Shown here in pieces: positions 1-8,715 of a stretch of DNA of 64,000 bases. Source of the stretch: UBA993 sp964485855 (GTDB lineage Bacteria; Bacillota; Dethiobacteria; DTU022). The notes below the pieces were generated by a model. That model saw only the letters and a list, made by a program, of their open reading frames with translations. It was not told the origin of the DNA and ran no database searches. Positions within the stretch are counted from its first letter, which is position 1, and every line of letters starts with the position of its first letter. A program made the position numbers and the translations under genes. Location of the stretch: assembly GCA_964485855.1 (NCBI GenBank), contig CAZAKI010000007.1, positions 7,832-71,831 of the forward strand, read 5' to 3'.

Positions 1-68
1 ACCCGGCTTGTATTTTCAATAGCCAATAGGCCTCAGGCTCCTCTCCTGTTAGCAACTACCCTGCTGAT

Positions 69-99
69 TAAAAGCCCAGCCTTGTGGGCCGGGCTTTTA
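69..99 (-). terminator. Intrinsic terminator after yqeY
   Basis: A G+C-rich hairpin (AAAGCCC paired with GGGCTTT, inner GCC/GGC) is followed on the minus strand by TTTTAAT. The yqeY stop codon lies inside the stem. It would end the hinT-rpsU-yqeY transcript. Bases 1-68 show no other recognisable feature. Confidence 0.75.
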
Positions 100-549
100 T
101 TGCAGATTATCTTCAACCATTCGTCGGACCAGGCCGCCGTCGGCCCGCCCCTTGACCCTGGGCATCAGCAAACCCATTACTTTGCCCATGTCACGGGCTG
201 TTTGAGCTCCCGCTTCGGCGATTGTTTCACGCACTACCTTAATCAACTCTTCTTCCGAGAGCTGCTCAGGTAGATACTGGCGCAGGATTACGATTTCCTT
301 CTTCAAGTCGTCAATTAAATCCTGGCGACCGGAACGCTCGTAATCACCTAATGATTCCTGTCTGCGTTTGACTTCCCGAGTCAGGATAGCAAGCTCTTCT
401 TCCGCATTCAGCGGACCTTTTTTGGCAATAGCCCCGTTTTGCAGCTCGGACCGCAGCATACGGATCACGGTTAACCGAAAACGATCTCTCTCCTTGGTTG
501 CTTCTTTCTGCTCGGTATACAACCTGTCTGCCAAGGATTGTTCAGACAT
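97..549 (-). CDS. yqeY: YqeY/GatB-like domain protein
   Basis: The product is a 150-residue YqeY family protein, homologous to the tRNA-binding tail domain of GatB; its precise role is unproven. It has the usual length and composition: charged helices, the segment EVKRRQESLGDYERSGRQD, and the YLPEQLSEEEL and MGKVMGLLMP motifs. I start it at the ATG at 549 because a GGAGGTG Shine-Dalgarno lies 9 nt upstream; an earlier in-frame ATG at 570 lacks this. It lies 24 bp after rpsU, the common Bacillota arrangement, probably in one transcript with hinT. The terminator at 69-99 overlaps its stop. Confidence 0.9.
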   Translation of the reverse strand: MSEQSLADRLYTEQKEATKERDRFRLTVIRMLRSELQNGAIAKKGPLNAEEELAILTREVKRRQESLGDYERSGRQDLIDDLKKEIVILRQYLPEQLSEEELIKVVRETIAEAGAQTARDMGKVMGLLMPRVKGRADGGLVRRMVEDNLQ

Positions 550-573
550 CACTAAAAACACCTCCGCCAATAA

Positions 574-747
574 TTAGCGGCGTCTTTTTCGCGCAGCTTC
601 TGATTTTTTCTTGCGGCGCACACTCGGTTTTTCATAATGCTCGCGCCGCCGTGCTTCCGATAAAACCCCTGAACGGGCACACTGTTTTTTAAATCTTTTC
701 AGAGCCTTATCCAGGGTCTCATTTTTACCAATTTTAACTTCTGCCAT
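574..747 (-). CDS. rpsU: 30S ribosomal protein S21
   Basis: The gene encodes 57 residues beginning MAEVKIGKNETLDKALKRF and ending in the basic tail RRKKKSEAARKRRR, the expected length and composition of S21, a small-subunit protein near the anti-Shine-Dalgarno end of 16S rRNA. The start is ATG with a GGGGGGAAG-type site just upstream (seen as cttcccccc on the plus strand). It sits between hinT and yqeY and is probably co-transcribed with both. Confidence 0.95.
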   Translation of the reverse strand: MAEVKIGKNETLDKALKRFKKQCARSGVLSEARRREHYEKPSVRRKKKSEAARKRRR

Positions 748-801
748 TAATCTTCCCCCCTCTCCAGAAACCCGCTGCCCGGGAATGGAGCATAATAATG
801 C

Positions 802-1164
802 TTATACTTCCTTCCCCTTGGCTATGGTTTGCAGCAAAGGTCTTCCTCCCAGGAGGTGGAGGTGAAGGTGAAAAACAATCTGTCCAGCATCTGCACCGCA
901 GTTAATAACCAGGCGATAGCCTTTCTTGTCAATCTTAAAGCCCCTGGCAAGTTCATTGGCTACCGCATGCATATGACCGATTAAAGCTTCGTCTTCCTTC
1001 TCAATTTCAAGCAAACTGGGGATATGCTTGCGTGGAACGACAAGAATATGCACGGGAGCGGCCGGATTGATATCTTTGAAGGCAACTACCTGATCATCAG
1101 CATAGACGATATCGGCATCCAGTTCCCGGTTGATAATCTTGCAAAAAATACAATCAGCAGACAT
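802..1164 (-). CDS. hinT: HIT-family purine nucleoside phosphoramidase
   Basis: This 120-residue histidine-triad protein has the catalytic triad FHLHLHLLGG near its C terminus and an N-terminal CIFC pair typical of zinc-binding bacterial HinT proteins. Family members hydrolyse adenosine phosphoramidates and acyl-adenylates in the cytoplasm; the cellular substrate is not known from sequence. The ATG is preceded by AGGAGG at 7 nt spacing. It is the first gene of the apparent hinT-rpsU-yqeY unit, behind a good sigma-A promoter at 1185-1213. Confidence 0.93.
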   Translation of the reverse strand: MSADCIFCKIINRELDADIVYADDQVVAFKDINPAAPVHILVVPRKHIPSLLEIEKEDEALIGHMHAVANELARGFKIDKKGYRLVINCGADAGQIVFHLHLHLLGGRPLLQTIAKGKEV

Positions 1165-1184
1165 ATCGATTCCTCCTGAGCGGT

Positions 1185-1213
1185 ATTATAACACAGCAGT
1201 CTGGCCTTGAGAA
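1185..1213 (-). promoter_or_regulatory. Sigma-A type promoter for hinT-rpsU-yqeY
   Basis: On the minus strand, TTCTCA (4 of 6 consensus) and a perfect TATAAT are separated by 17 bp, and the -10 box ends 21 bp upstream of the hinT start codon. Inferred from sequence only. Confidence 0.6.
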
Positions 1214-1299
1214 GTAAACAGGCAATAATTAACCCCCTTGATTTACTAATCATTCTAATTCTCTTTCGGCCCTGCTATTACCTTTTAGGCTTGAAAGTT

Positions 1300-1328
1300 T
1301 TTACAGAGACCAGGCGATCAGCTATAAT
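1300..1328 (+). promoter_or_regulatory. Sigma-A type promoter for mnmH operon
   Basis: TTTACA and a perfect TATAAT are separated by 17 bp on the plus strand. The predicted transcription start near 1335 falls only about 8 nt before the ATG at 1343, an argument for translation from the GTG at 1370. Confidence 0.65.
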
Positions 1329-1342
1329 AAAGAAGAGCGAAA

Positions 1343-2434
1343 ATGGGGAAAGCGAGGTTTTTATATTCAGTGGAAATCGATATACAGGAAGCGTTGGATC
1401 GCGATGACCTGCTTTTAATCGATGTCCGATCTCCTGGTGAACATGCTGAATCATCAATCCCAGGCTCGATAAATATCCCGCTCTTTGATAACAGCGAGCA
1501 CCGCCAGCTGGGAATAATATTCCACCGGTTTGGCGAAATTGAAGCTCGCCGTAAAGCGCTTGATTTTGTAGCCCCTAAACTGCCACAGCTGGTTCGGGAA
1601 ATCAGTGCCGCCTGTGGTGATCGTGTTCCCCTTCTCTACTGCCAACGCGGGGGAATGCGCAGCCTGAGCCTTTACCAGGTACTTTCGCTCACCGGGACTA
1701 AAGTCCTGCGTCTAAAAAAAGGTTACCGGGCTTACCGTAAGCTGGTCAGCGCACGCCTGACTAACTATGAACTTCAAAATAGACTAATTGTGTTGCATGG
1801 ATTAACCGGAGTGGGCAAAACCGAAATCTTGCTTGAATTAAAAAGACGCAATTTTCCGGTCGTTGATCTCGAAGGTCTGGCTCGTCATCGTGGTTCAGTT
1901 TTTGGTTCAGTAGGTCTCGGCAAACAACGCAGTCAGAAAGATTTTGACGCCCTGCTGCTTCAGGAACTGGATCGATACAGCTCTGAGCCGCTGATCGTGG
2001 TTGAAGGTGAAGGCCGCCGGATCGGCAATATCTACCTGCCTCCTTTTTTAGCTAAGGCCATGAGCGAAAGCGATAAAATTTTGATTACTGCTTCGCTGGA
2101 AACCAGGGTCGAACGTATTTTAAATACCTATGACCCCGCAATACTGGCCGGTGAAGACAAACTAGATCTAGAAAAAGCTTTACTTTCACTTGAAACCCGC
2201 TTAGGCAGGAAAAAAATAACCAGACTGAAAGAGTTAATGACTGCAGGCGATTACCGCGGTGTGGCAACAATCTTATGTCATGATTACTATGATTGTTTAT
2301 ACAACGATTCAAAACCGGAAACGTCCAGTTTCAATGTCCAGATCGACGCTGAGAATCTATTGCAGGCGGTCGATCAAATTATAGAGATTATTATCCCTAA
2401 AAAAAAGGAGCTGTATGCTAATGACCCCTCATGA
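1343..2434 (+). CDS. mnmH: tRNA 2-selenouridine synthase (MnmH/SelU/YbbB)
   Basis: The enzyme replaces sulfur of 2-thiouridine at the wobble position of certain tRNAs with selenium, using selenophosphate, via a geranylated intermediate. The 363 residues contain an N-terminal rhodanese domain (LIDVRSPGEH, catalytic Cys in CQRGGMRS) and a P-loop domain (GLTGVGKTE) followed by DLEGLARHRGSVFG, both diagnostic of the family. It overlaps the ylbF-like gene by 20 bp. The predicted promoter leaves almost no leader for the ATG at 1343; a GTG at 1370 would give MEIDIQEA, a family-typical N terminus. Its presence implies selenophosphate synthesis in this organism. Confidence 0.93.
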   Translation: MGKARFLYSVEIDIQEALDRDDLLLIDVRSPGEHAESSIPGSINIPLFDNSEHRQLGIIFHRFGEIEARRKALDFVAPKLPQLVREISAACGDRVPLLYCQRGGMRSLSLYQVLSLTGTKVLRLKKGYRAYRKLVSARLTNYELQNRLIVLHGLTGVGKTEILLELKRRNFPVVDLEGLARHRGSVFGSVGLGKQRSQKDFDALLLQELDRYSSEPLIVVEGEGRRIGNIYLPPFLAKAMSESDKILITASLETRVERILNTYDPAILAGEDKLDLEKALLSLETRLGRKKITRLKELMTAGDYRGVATILCHDYYDCLYNDSKPETSSFNVQIDAENLLQAVDQIIEIIIPKKKELYANDPS

Positions 2435-2807
2435 TGCCGCGCACGCCTTGGCAAAAGCATTACGTGAATCACCTGATTTTAAGGAACTAAAAGAAGCTCA
2501 AACCAGCCTGAAAGCCGATCAGTCGGCGGTCAATATGCTAACAGATTTTCGCAAAGAGCAATTTGAAATTCAAAAACAGCAACTCTCCGGGGTGGAAGTG
2601 TCGCCGGAGCAAGAAAAGAAGCTGGAGAAACTTTTTGAGGTAATCAGTCTAAATGCCCTGATCAAACGATTTCTACAGGCTGAGTACCGGGTAGCAGTCT
2701 TACTTCAGGATGTACAAAAAATAATTGGTGATGCCACCGAAGAAATTATCGATCCGGAGCTGCTGGCCTTACCGAAAGAAGAAACCAGCAAAGAAGAGGA
2801 AGCATGA
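2415..2807 (+). CDS. YlbF/YmcA family protein
   Basis: This 130-residue, mostly helical, charged protein resembles the Com_YlbF family, whose Bacillus members form a complex affecting RNA processing and development. The recognisable part is the first 110 residues (repeated alpha-helices with many Lys, Glu and Gln); the acidic tail is not conserved. AAGGAG lies 4 nt before the first ATG; a second ATG at 2421 is also possible. It overlaps mnmH upstream and shares ATGA with the HAD gene downstream, so the three genes are translationally coupled. Confidence 0.75.
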   Translation: MLMTPHDAAHALAKALRESPDFKELKEAQTSLKADQSAVNMLTDFRKEQFEIQKQQLSGVEVSPEQEKKLEKLFEVISLNALIKRFLQAEYRVAVLLQDVQKIIGDATEEIIDPELLALPKEETSKEEEA

Positions 2808-3532
2808 TTCTCAGCAACCAAAGCGATTATGATGCCCTGCTGGTTGATCTGGATGGCACTTTATTACACATTGACCTGGAAAAATTTATTATGGCTTATG
2901 TTGATGCTCTTTCCGATCGCTTTACAGACATGATCGGGAAAGAAGAATTCATCAGGCATCTTTTTAAGGCCACAGCATTGATGGTTGAGAATATTGATCC
3001 GACAACGAATAACGAGACCGCTTTCTATGCTGCTTTCTGCCCTCTAATCAGACAGCCGCTGAAGAAAATTGAGCCGATTATTGATCATTTTTATCGTAAC
3101 GATTTTCCAAAACTCAGTCGCTGGGGACGTAAACACCCGGCAGCACAAGAAGTAGTGAAAGCAGCTCACCGGAAAAAAATTCCTTTGGTGCTGGCGACAA
3201 ACCCGATTTTTCCAGCTACGGCCACCAGGCAACGCTTGGCTTGGAGTGGTTTAAGGGAAAGTGATTTTGAGCTGATTACCACGATGGAAATAATGCATTT
3301 TTGCAAACCGCAACCGGAATATTACTTGGAGATATCAGAAAAAATCAGTTGTTCACCACAACGCTGTTTAATGGCCGGCAACGATACCTTGGAGGATTTG
3401 ATCGCCGTCAAGGCCGGCATGAAGACATTCCTGGTTGAAGACTCAATCCTACAGCGCAGTGAAGTTAATTTAAGCAGCGACTACCGGGGCAGCCTGAAAG
3501 ATTTTGCGCTTTTTATCAGCAAACTAAAGTAA
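2804..3532 (+). CDS. HAD-superfamily phosphatase
   Basis: The 242-residue protein has all four HAD motifs: DLDGTL (motif I, nucleophile and acid Asp), LATNP (II, Thr), the Lys of FCKPQPEYY (III) and GNDTLEDL (IV). The helical insert after motif I is a C1-type cap. It is probably a cytoplasmic phosphatase for a small phosphorylated metabolite; the substrate cannot be read from the sequence. It is the last gene of the mnmH operon and converges on mtaB with only 15 bp between them. Confidence 0.85.
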   Translation: MILSNQSDYDALLVDLDGTLLHIDLEKFIMAYVDALSDRFTDMIGKEEFIRHLFKATALMVENIDPTTNNETAFYAAFCPLIRQPLKKIEPIIDHFYRNDFPKLSRWGRKHPAAQEVVKAAHRKKIPLVLATNPIFPATATRQRLAWSGLRESDFELITTMEIMHFCKPQPEYYLEISEKISCSPQRCLMAGNDTLEDLIAVKAGMKTFLVEDSILQRSEVNLSSDYRGSLKDFALFISKLK

Positions 3533-3547
3533 ACTGTAGCATCTAGA

Positions 3548-4861
3548 TTATCTTCTGTGAACCGGGGAAGCTTTAAGCATAGAACCGTCAATGCTCTCCA
3601 GTCGGGCATTAACCAGTTTGCCTCGCCAGTGTCTTCCCTTGATTGGGGTATAGATTCTGGTTCGCAAATAATGCGGGGTAAAGCCTTCACCATAACAGTA
3701 AGGAATTACTTTCTCCACCAGGACAGGTTGAACACTGCCAATAAAACGTCTTTGGTACTCCTCGGCCATCTCGTTACCGAGTTTGATCATCTCTTTGCTG
3801 CGGTTTTCCTTAATTTCATTGGGCAAGTGCCCAGATAATCCGGCTGCGGCTGTGCCCGGCCGGGGGGAATACTTAAAAACATGAAGCCTGCTAAAACCTA
3901 TTTCGCGGACCAAGGCCATACTTCGACGGTGATGTCTTTCCGTTTCGCCCGGAAAACCGACAATTACATCACTGCTTAAAGATACACCGGGGATTTCCTG
4001 TTTTAGCCATTTTGCCAGGTATAAAAATTCTACCGGCTCATATGGCCTTTTCATCATTCTCAAGATCTCACCATCACCGCTTTGCAGGGGCATATGCAAA
4101 TGGGGACAAATCAGTGGCGAAGAGGCAACTTGGTCGATTAACCCGGCAGTTACATCGGAAGGCTCAATCGAACTGAGGCGCAGCCGCAACAAACCAGGCA
4201 CCTGCACGATATCCTGCAACAAGGCAGCCAGGCTATAATCCTGGAAGTCAACCCCGTAAAGTCCTAAATGCACCCCGGTTAGAACAATCTCGCGACAACC
4301 GCTGGCAATGAGGATTTTAATCCGATCAATGACAGCCCTGGGCGGCATACTACGTAGCGGACCCCTGACCAGCGGCACAATACAATAGCTACAGCCCTGA
4401 TTACAGCCCTCCTGTATTTTTAAAAAACCTCTGGTTCGACCCCGCCTTGAGGGAAGGGGTAAAAGTTCAAAAGCTTCTTCCTGGCGGTGTCTGCTGACCA
4501 GATTAAGGGTTGATCCGTGCTGTAAATTTTCAATTAGTCCGGGCAGATTTTCTCTGTCCCGGTTACCGATCAACAGGTCAACTTCGCTCATCTGCCGGAT
4601 TGTTTCGGAAGCACCCTGTGCATAGCAACCTGTTGCTACAATCAATGCCTCGGGCGATCGACGACGGGCTCGACGAATTGCCTTCCTTGATTTATGATCG
4701 CTTTCGGCTGTTACGGTGCAGGTGTTGATGACATAAACATCGGCTTGATCTTCAAAACCGGTAATCCGGTAGCCGGCCTGTTCAAAGAGAGCCTGCAGCG
4801 ATTCAGTTTCGCAGTAATTCACCTTACAACCTAGGGTATAAAAAGCCGCCTTTTTGATCAA
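3548..4861 (-). CDS. mtaB: tRNA (t6A37) methylthiotransferase MtaB
   Basis: A radical SAM methylthiotransferase (437 residues) that would convert t6A37 to ms2t6A37 in ANN-decoding tRNAs. Domain order is typical: N-terminal UPF0004 domain with cluster cysteines in TLGCKVN, NTCTVT and ATGCYAQ, a radical SAM core with CNQGCSYC, and a C-terminal TRAM-like region. The TLGCKVN N terminus and length fit MtaB rather than MiaB. It lies 2 bp after rsmE at the end of the heat-shock transcription unit, a common Bacillota gene order. Confidence 0.93.
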   Translation of the reverse strand: MIKKAAFYTLGCKVNYCETESLQALFEQAGYRITGFEDQADVYVINTCTVTAESDHKSRKAIRRARRRSPEALIVATGCYAQGASETIRQMSEVDLLIGNRDRENLPGLIENLQHGSTLNLVSRHRQEEAFELLPLPSRRGRTRGFLKIQEGCNQGCSYCIVPLVRGPLRSMPPRAVIDRIKILIASGCREIVLTGVHLGLYGVDFQDYSLAALLQDIVQVPGLLRLRLSSIEPSDVTAGLIDQVASSPLICPHLHMPLQSGDGEILRMMKRPYEPVEFLYLAKWLKQEIPGVSLSSDVIVGFPGETERHHRRSMALVREIGFSRLHVFKYSPRPGTAAAGLSGHLPNEIKENRSKEMIKLGNEMAEEYQRRFIGSVQPVLVEKVIPYCYGEGFTPHYLRTRIYTPIKGRHWRGKLVNARLESIDGSMLKASPVHRR

Positions 4862-4863
4862 AA

Positions 4864-5619
4864 CTACCCAACTCCCCGGGAAAAATCACCCCAGGCTGCC
4901 TGAACCAGAGTGACAGCGGCTGCAGCAGCAGTATCGCTACGTAAGATGCGTGGCCCAAGGTTGACTATAACCGCACCGCCTGCTTTCAACCTTTCAATTT
5001 CCTCCCTGGAAAATCCTCCCTCAGGGCCGATTACTAAAAAAAGTGCCTGCGCGTAATTAAAAGGCTCTTGATGCCCTAGATCTGCCAGCGGTAAGCTCTG
5101 ATCTTCTTCCCAGGGAACGATGATCCTATTTTGTCCGGCAGCAGATAGAAGTTCCGTAAGGGTACGGACGGGATCAACCGGAGGAAGATAGGCTCTTTGA
5201 CACTGGGCTGCAGAAGAACGAACAATATTTCGCCAGCGAGCCAAGCGTTTTTCTTCTTTGGTTTTATCTCTCTGCGGTATGCTGCGTTCAGTGTTGATCG
5301 GTGCAACCCGGTGAACTCCCAATTCAACCGCCTGGCGGATCACCAGATCCATCTTTTCACCTTTTAACAGCGATGGACAAATAACCACTTTCAGCGGAGA
5401 TTCAAAATGGGGTACTTCAACCTCCGGCTGAATAAGAATTTCCCGCTGATCAGCTTTGATTACTTTGGCTTGAAAAACCCGCCCCCGCCCATCGGCCAAC
5501 ATCACCTGATCACCGGGACAAAGCCTTAAAACCCGAAAGGCATGATTTAAATCAGCCTCTGACAGGGCAACCGCTTCCCCGACTTTTAGCGGGTAATCTT
5601 CCCGGAAAAAAAAGTGCAT
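4864..5619 (-). CDS. rsmE: 16S rRNA (uracil1498-N3)-methyltransferase
   Basis: This 251-residue SPOUT-fold enzyme methylates U1498 of 16S rRNA using SAM. It has an N-terminal PUA-like RNA-binding part and a C-terminal trefoil-knot domain with LVIGPEGGFSREEI and LGPRILRSDTAAAAA, the SAM-binding knot signatures. It sits 24 bp after dnaJ and 2 bp before mtaB. In many Bacillota the order dnaJ-(prmA)-rsmE-mtaB is conserved; prmA is absent here. Confidence 0.95.
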   Translation of the reverse strand: MHFFFREDYPLKVGEAVALSEADLNHAFRVLRLCPGDQVMLADGRGRVFQAKVIKADQREILIQPEVEVPHFESPLKVVICPSLLKGEKMDLVIRQAVELGVHRVAPINTERSIPQRDKTKEEKRLARWRNIVRSSAAQCQRAYLPPVDPVRTLTELLSAAGQNRIIVPWEEDQSLPLADLGHQEPFNYAQALFLVIGPEGGFSREEIERLKAGGAVIVNLGPRILRSDTAAAAAVTLVQAAWGDFSRGVG

Positions 5620-5643
5620 GGTTGCCTCCCAACCAGCATTTGT

Positions 5644-6792
5644 TTAGCCACCACTGAAAGCATCTTTAAGATGATCAAAAAAGTTTTTCGTTTCAACCCC
5701 GGCTTCTTCGCCACTAATTTGGGCATATTCCATCAGTAATTCCTTTTGTTTCTGATTTAAACGCTTCGGGACCTTGATACCAACCCTGACCCGAAGATCA
5801 CCCCTACCTGTGCCCCGCAAATGAGGCATCCCATGGCCTTTTAGACGAAAAGTTGTTCCATGTTGGGTCCCTTCCGGCACTCTGAGCGGTGCAGGACCAT
5901 CAAGCGTTGGCACCTCCATCTCTACCCCCAGAGCAGCTTGACCGATGCCAATTGATACATCCAGATAAAGATCACTGCCCTTACGTTGAAATTGCTTGTG
6001 AGGATGAACTCCAATTACAACAAACAGATCACCCGGCGGTCCGCCGCGCAGCCCTGCTTCACCGCCACCGTTTACCCGCAGTTTGGTTCCGTGTTCCACT
6101 CCGGGAGGAATCTTGATATCAAATTTATGCTCTTTAACAACCCTGCCCTGTCCATTACAGGCCGGACAGGGCTCACGTACAGTTTTACCTTCTCCGCGAC
6201 AGGCGACACAAACCTGGCTGCTGACAAAACGGCCAAATGGGGTGTTGCGGGTAAATTGCTGCTGCCCGCTTCCGCCGCAGGCAGAACAGGTTTCAGGCTT
6301 GGTTCCCGGCTTGGCTCGGGTGCCACCGCACTCTTCACAGGTTTCAGTCCGCGGTATTTTGATTGTCTTTTCAAGACCGCTGTAAGCCGCTTCGAGGGTG
6401 ATTTCCAAGTCATAACGCAGGTGGTTGCCCTGCTCGGGACCTTGTGATCTGCGTCTGCTACCGCCCATTCCACCGAAAAATTGTTCGAAAATATCATCGA
6501 TCCCGCCAAAACCAAAACCGCCACCACTGAAGTTGCCAAAGCCCTCAAAACCGCCTGCTCCGCCGTTAAAATTGGCCTGATGGCCAAAACGGTCGTATTG
6601 CTCGCGCTTTTGAGGATCACTTAACACATCATATGCCTCTTTAACTTCTTTAAAGTTCTTTTCAGCTTCGGCATCACCCTTGTTAAAATCGGGATGATAC
6701 TGCTTCGCCAGCCGCCGGTAAGACTTTTTAAGCTCATCGGTTGAAGCATTTCGTTCAAGACCTAAGATTTCGTAATAGTCTCTTTTACTCAT
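5644..6792 (-). CDS. dnaJ: Chaperone protein DnaJ
   Basis: The full-length 382-residue type I Hsp40 stimulates DnaK ATPase and delivers substrates. Seen in order: J domain with HPD (residues about 33-35), a Gly/Phe-rich linker, a zinc domain with four CxxCxGxG-type repeats (CEECGGTR, CSACGGSG, CVACRGEG, CPACNGQG) and the C-terminal substrate domains. The first repeat ends in Thr-Arg rather than a Gly-x-Gly continuation, a small deviation. It follows dnaK by 20 bp in the CIRCE-controlled operon. Confidence 0.97.
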   Translation of the reverse strand: MSKRDYYEILGLERNASTDELKKSYRRLAKQYHPDFNKGDAEAEKNFKEVKEAYDVLSDPQKREQYDRFGHQANFNGGAGGFEGFGNFSGGGFGFGGIDDIFEQFFGGMGGSRRRSQGPEQGNHLRYDLEITLEAAYSGLEKTIKIPRTETCEECGGTRAKPGTKPETCSACGGSGQQQFTRNTPFGRFVSSQVCVACRGEGKTVREPCPACNGQGRVVKEHKFDIKIPPGVEHGTKLRVNGGGEAGLRGGPPGDLFVVIGVHPHKQFQRKGSDLYLDVSIGIGQAALGVEMEVPTLDGPAPLRVPEGTQHGTTFRLKGHGMPHLRGTGRGDLRVRVGIKVPKRLNQKQKELLMEYAQISGEEAGVETKNFFDHLKDAFSGG

Positions 6793-6812
6793 TGCTTTAA
6801 ATCATCCTCTTC

Positions 6813-8666
6813 TTAACTATCTTTATTTTCATTCTCATCCTGGACGTCAAAGTCAGCATCAACAACGTTTTCAGCATCAGGATCTGCTCCCGGTTCTGCG
6901 CCTTCAGAACCCTCGGCTTCAGGCTGCTGGGCTTTAGCCTGTTCATATAGTTTAGAAGAGAGTTCGTGCATAAAACTGTTCATCTTTTCTGTCGCTGCTT
7001 TAATCTGTTCAATATCTTCTCCTGCTGCCGCTTTGCGCAGCTCTTCCACTGCTTGCTTTACTTCTTCCGCCTTGGCGCTATCGACCTTATCCCCCAGATC
7101 TTTCAGCGCTTTTTCAGCATTGTAAGCCAGGCTGTCGGCCTGATTCCGGGCTTCCGCCAATTCACGACGCTTGCGGTCTTCGTCGGCAAATTGTTCCGCA
7201 TCGTTGACCATGGCATCAATTTGATCTTTTTCCAAACCGCTTGATGCAGTAATGGTTATCTTCTGTTCGCGATTAGTGCCCAGATCTTTAGCCGATACAT
7301 TGACAATACCGTTGGCATCGATATCAAAGCTTACCTCGATCTGCGGCACACCACGCGGGGCAGGTGGAATACCATCCAACATGAATCGACCCAGGGTTTT
7401 ATTGTCGGCAGCCATCGCTCTTTCTCCCTGCAGAACATGGATTTCAACACTGTTCTGATTGTCTGCCGCTGTGGAAAATATCTGTTTTTTCTCGGTCGGA
7501 ATGGTCGTATTGCGTTCAATGATCTTGGTAGCCACTCCACCTAAGGTTTCTATACCAAGCGATAGCGGAGTTACATCAAGCAGCAATACATCTTTCGCTT
7601 CACCGCCCAAAACCGCCGCCTGATAGGCTGCTCCCATTGCCACCACTTCATCGGGATTAACACCCTTATGCGGCTCCTTGCCCAACAGCTTGCGAATCGC
7701 TTCCTGGACAGCGGGAATGCGGGTCGAACCTCCTACCAGGATAATCCGATCAATTTTTTCTGCAGTTAAACCGGCATCTTTTAAGGCCTGCTTGGTCGGT
7801 CCCATCGTTTTTTCAACCAGGTCAGCTGTCAATTCATCGAATTTGGCCCTGGTCAGATTCAAGTTAAGGTGCTTAGGCCCGTCCTGGGTTGCCGTAATAA
7901 AGGGCAAGTTAATATCAGTCGCCGTGACTGAAGAAAGTTCAACTTTTGCTTTTTCGGCAGCCTCAAGCAGACGCTGCAGGGCCATCCGGTCTGTCCGGAG
8001 GTCAATACCCTGATCCTTTTTGAATTCCTCGGCAATATAATCAACAATGCGCTGGTCAAAATCATCGCCCCCCAGCCGGTTGTTACCGCTGGTAGCCTTA
8101 ACTTCAACCACGTCATCGCCCAGTTCGAGGACCGATACGTCAAAGGTGCCTCCGCCAAGGTCAAAAACCAGGATCTTTTGTTCTCCTTTTTTATCCAGAC
8201 CATAGGCTAAAGCTGCGGCTGTAGGCTCGTTGATAATCCGCAGGACTTCAAGACCGGCAATTGTTCCAGCATCTTTGGTTGCCTGCCGTTGACTGTCTGT
8301 AAAGTAAGCAGGAACGGTAATGACCGCTTGCGTGATTTTCTCTCCCAGAAAACTTTCCGCGTCAGTTTTCAGCTTCTGCAATACCATGGCTGAAATTTCC
8401 TGTGGCGTATATTCCTTATCATCAATCTTAACCTTGTGTTTAGTCCCCATCTCTCGTTTGATTGAACTGATGGTTCGATCCGGATTGGTGATCGCCTGTC
8501 TTTTCGCCACCTGTCCGACCAATCGCTGGCCATCCTTGGTAAAGGCCACCACCGAGGGTGTAAGCCTGCTGCCTTCGGCATTGGCAATGATTTCAGGTTC
8601 ACTGCCCATTAATGCTGCAATAACCGAGTTTGTTGTTCCCAAGTCGATGCCTACTACTTTTCCCAT
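6813..8666 (-). CDS. dnaK: Chaperone protein DnaK (Hsp70)
   Basis: The 617-residue Hsp70 has the nucleotide-binding signatures GIDLGTTNSVIA, FDLGGGTFDVSVL and ILVGGSTRIPAVQ, the substrate-binding domain beginning DVTPLSLGIETLGG, a helical lid, and an acidic tail with NVVDADFDV close to the usual DnaK ending. The length is normal for Gram-positive DnaK, which lacks the 24-residue insertion of proteobacterial proteins. AGGAGG precedes the ATG. It is the third gene of hrcA-grpE-dnaK-dnaJ. Confidence 0.98.
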   Translation of the reverse strand: MGKVVGIDLGTTNSVIAALMGSEPEIIANAEGSRLTPSVVAFTKDGQRLVGQVAKRQAITNPDRTISSIKREMGTKHKVKIDDKEYTPQEISAMVLQKLKTDAESFLGEKITQAVITVPAYFTDSQRQATKDAGTIAGLEVLRIINEPTAAALAYGLDKKGEQKILVFDLGGGTFDVSVLELGDDVVEVKATSGNNRLGGDDFDQRIVDYIAEEFKKDQGIDLRTDRMALQRLLEAAEKAKVELSSVTATDINLPFITATQDGPKHLNLNLTRAKFDELTADLVEKTMGPTKQALKDAGLTAEKIDRIILVGGSTRIPAVQEAIRKLLGKEPHKGVNPDEVVAMGAAYQAAVLGGEAKDVLLLDVTPLSLGIETLGGVATKIIERNTTIPTEKKQIFSTAADNQNSVEIHVLQGERAMAADNKTLGRFMLDGIPPAPRGVPQIEVSFDIDANGIVNVSAKDLGTNREQKITITASSGLEKDQIDAMVNDAEQFADEDRKRRELAEARNQADSLAYNAEKALKDLGDKVDSAKAEEVKQAVEELRKAAAGEDIEQIKAATEKMNSFMHELSSKLYEQAKAQQPEAEGSEGAEPGADPDAENVVDADFDVQDENENKDS

Positions 8667-8715
8667 CCTTATTCCTCCTAAATTTAGCTTTTTTATAAAG
8701 GTTGTAGTTAACCTG

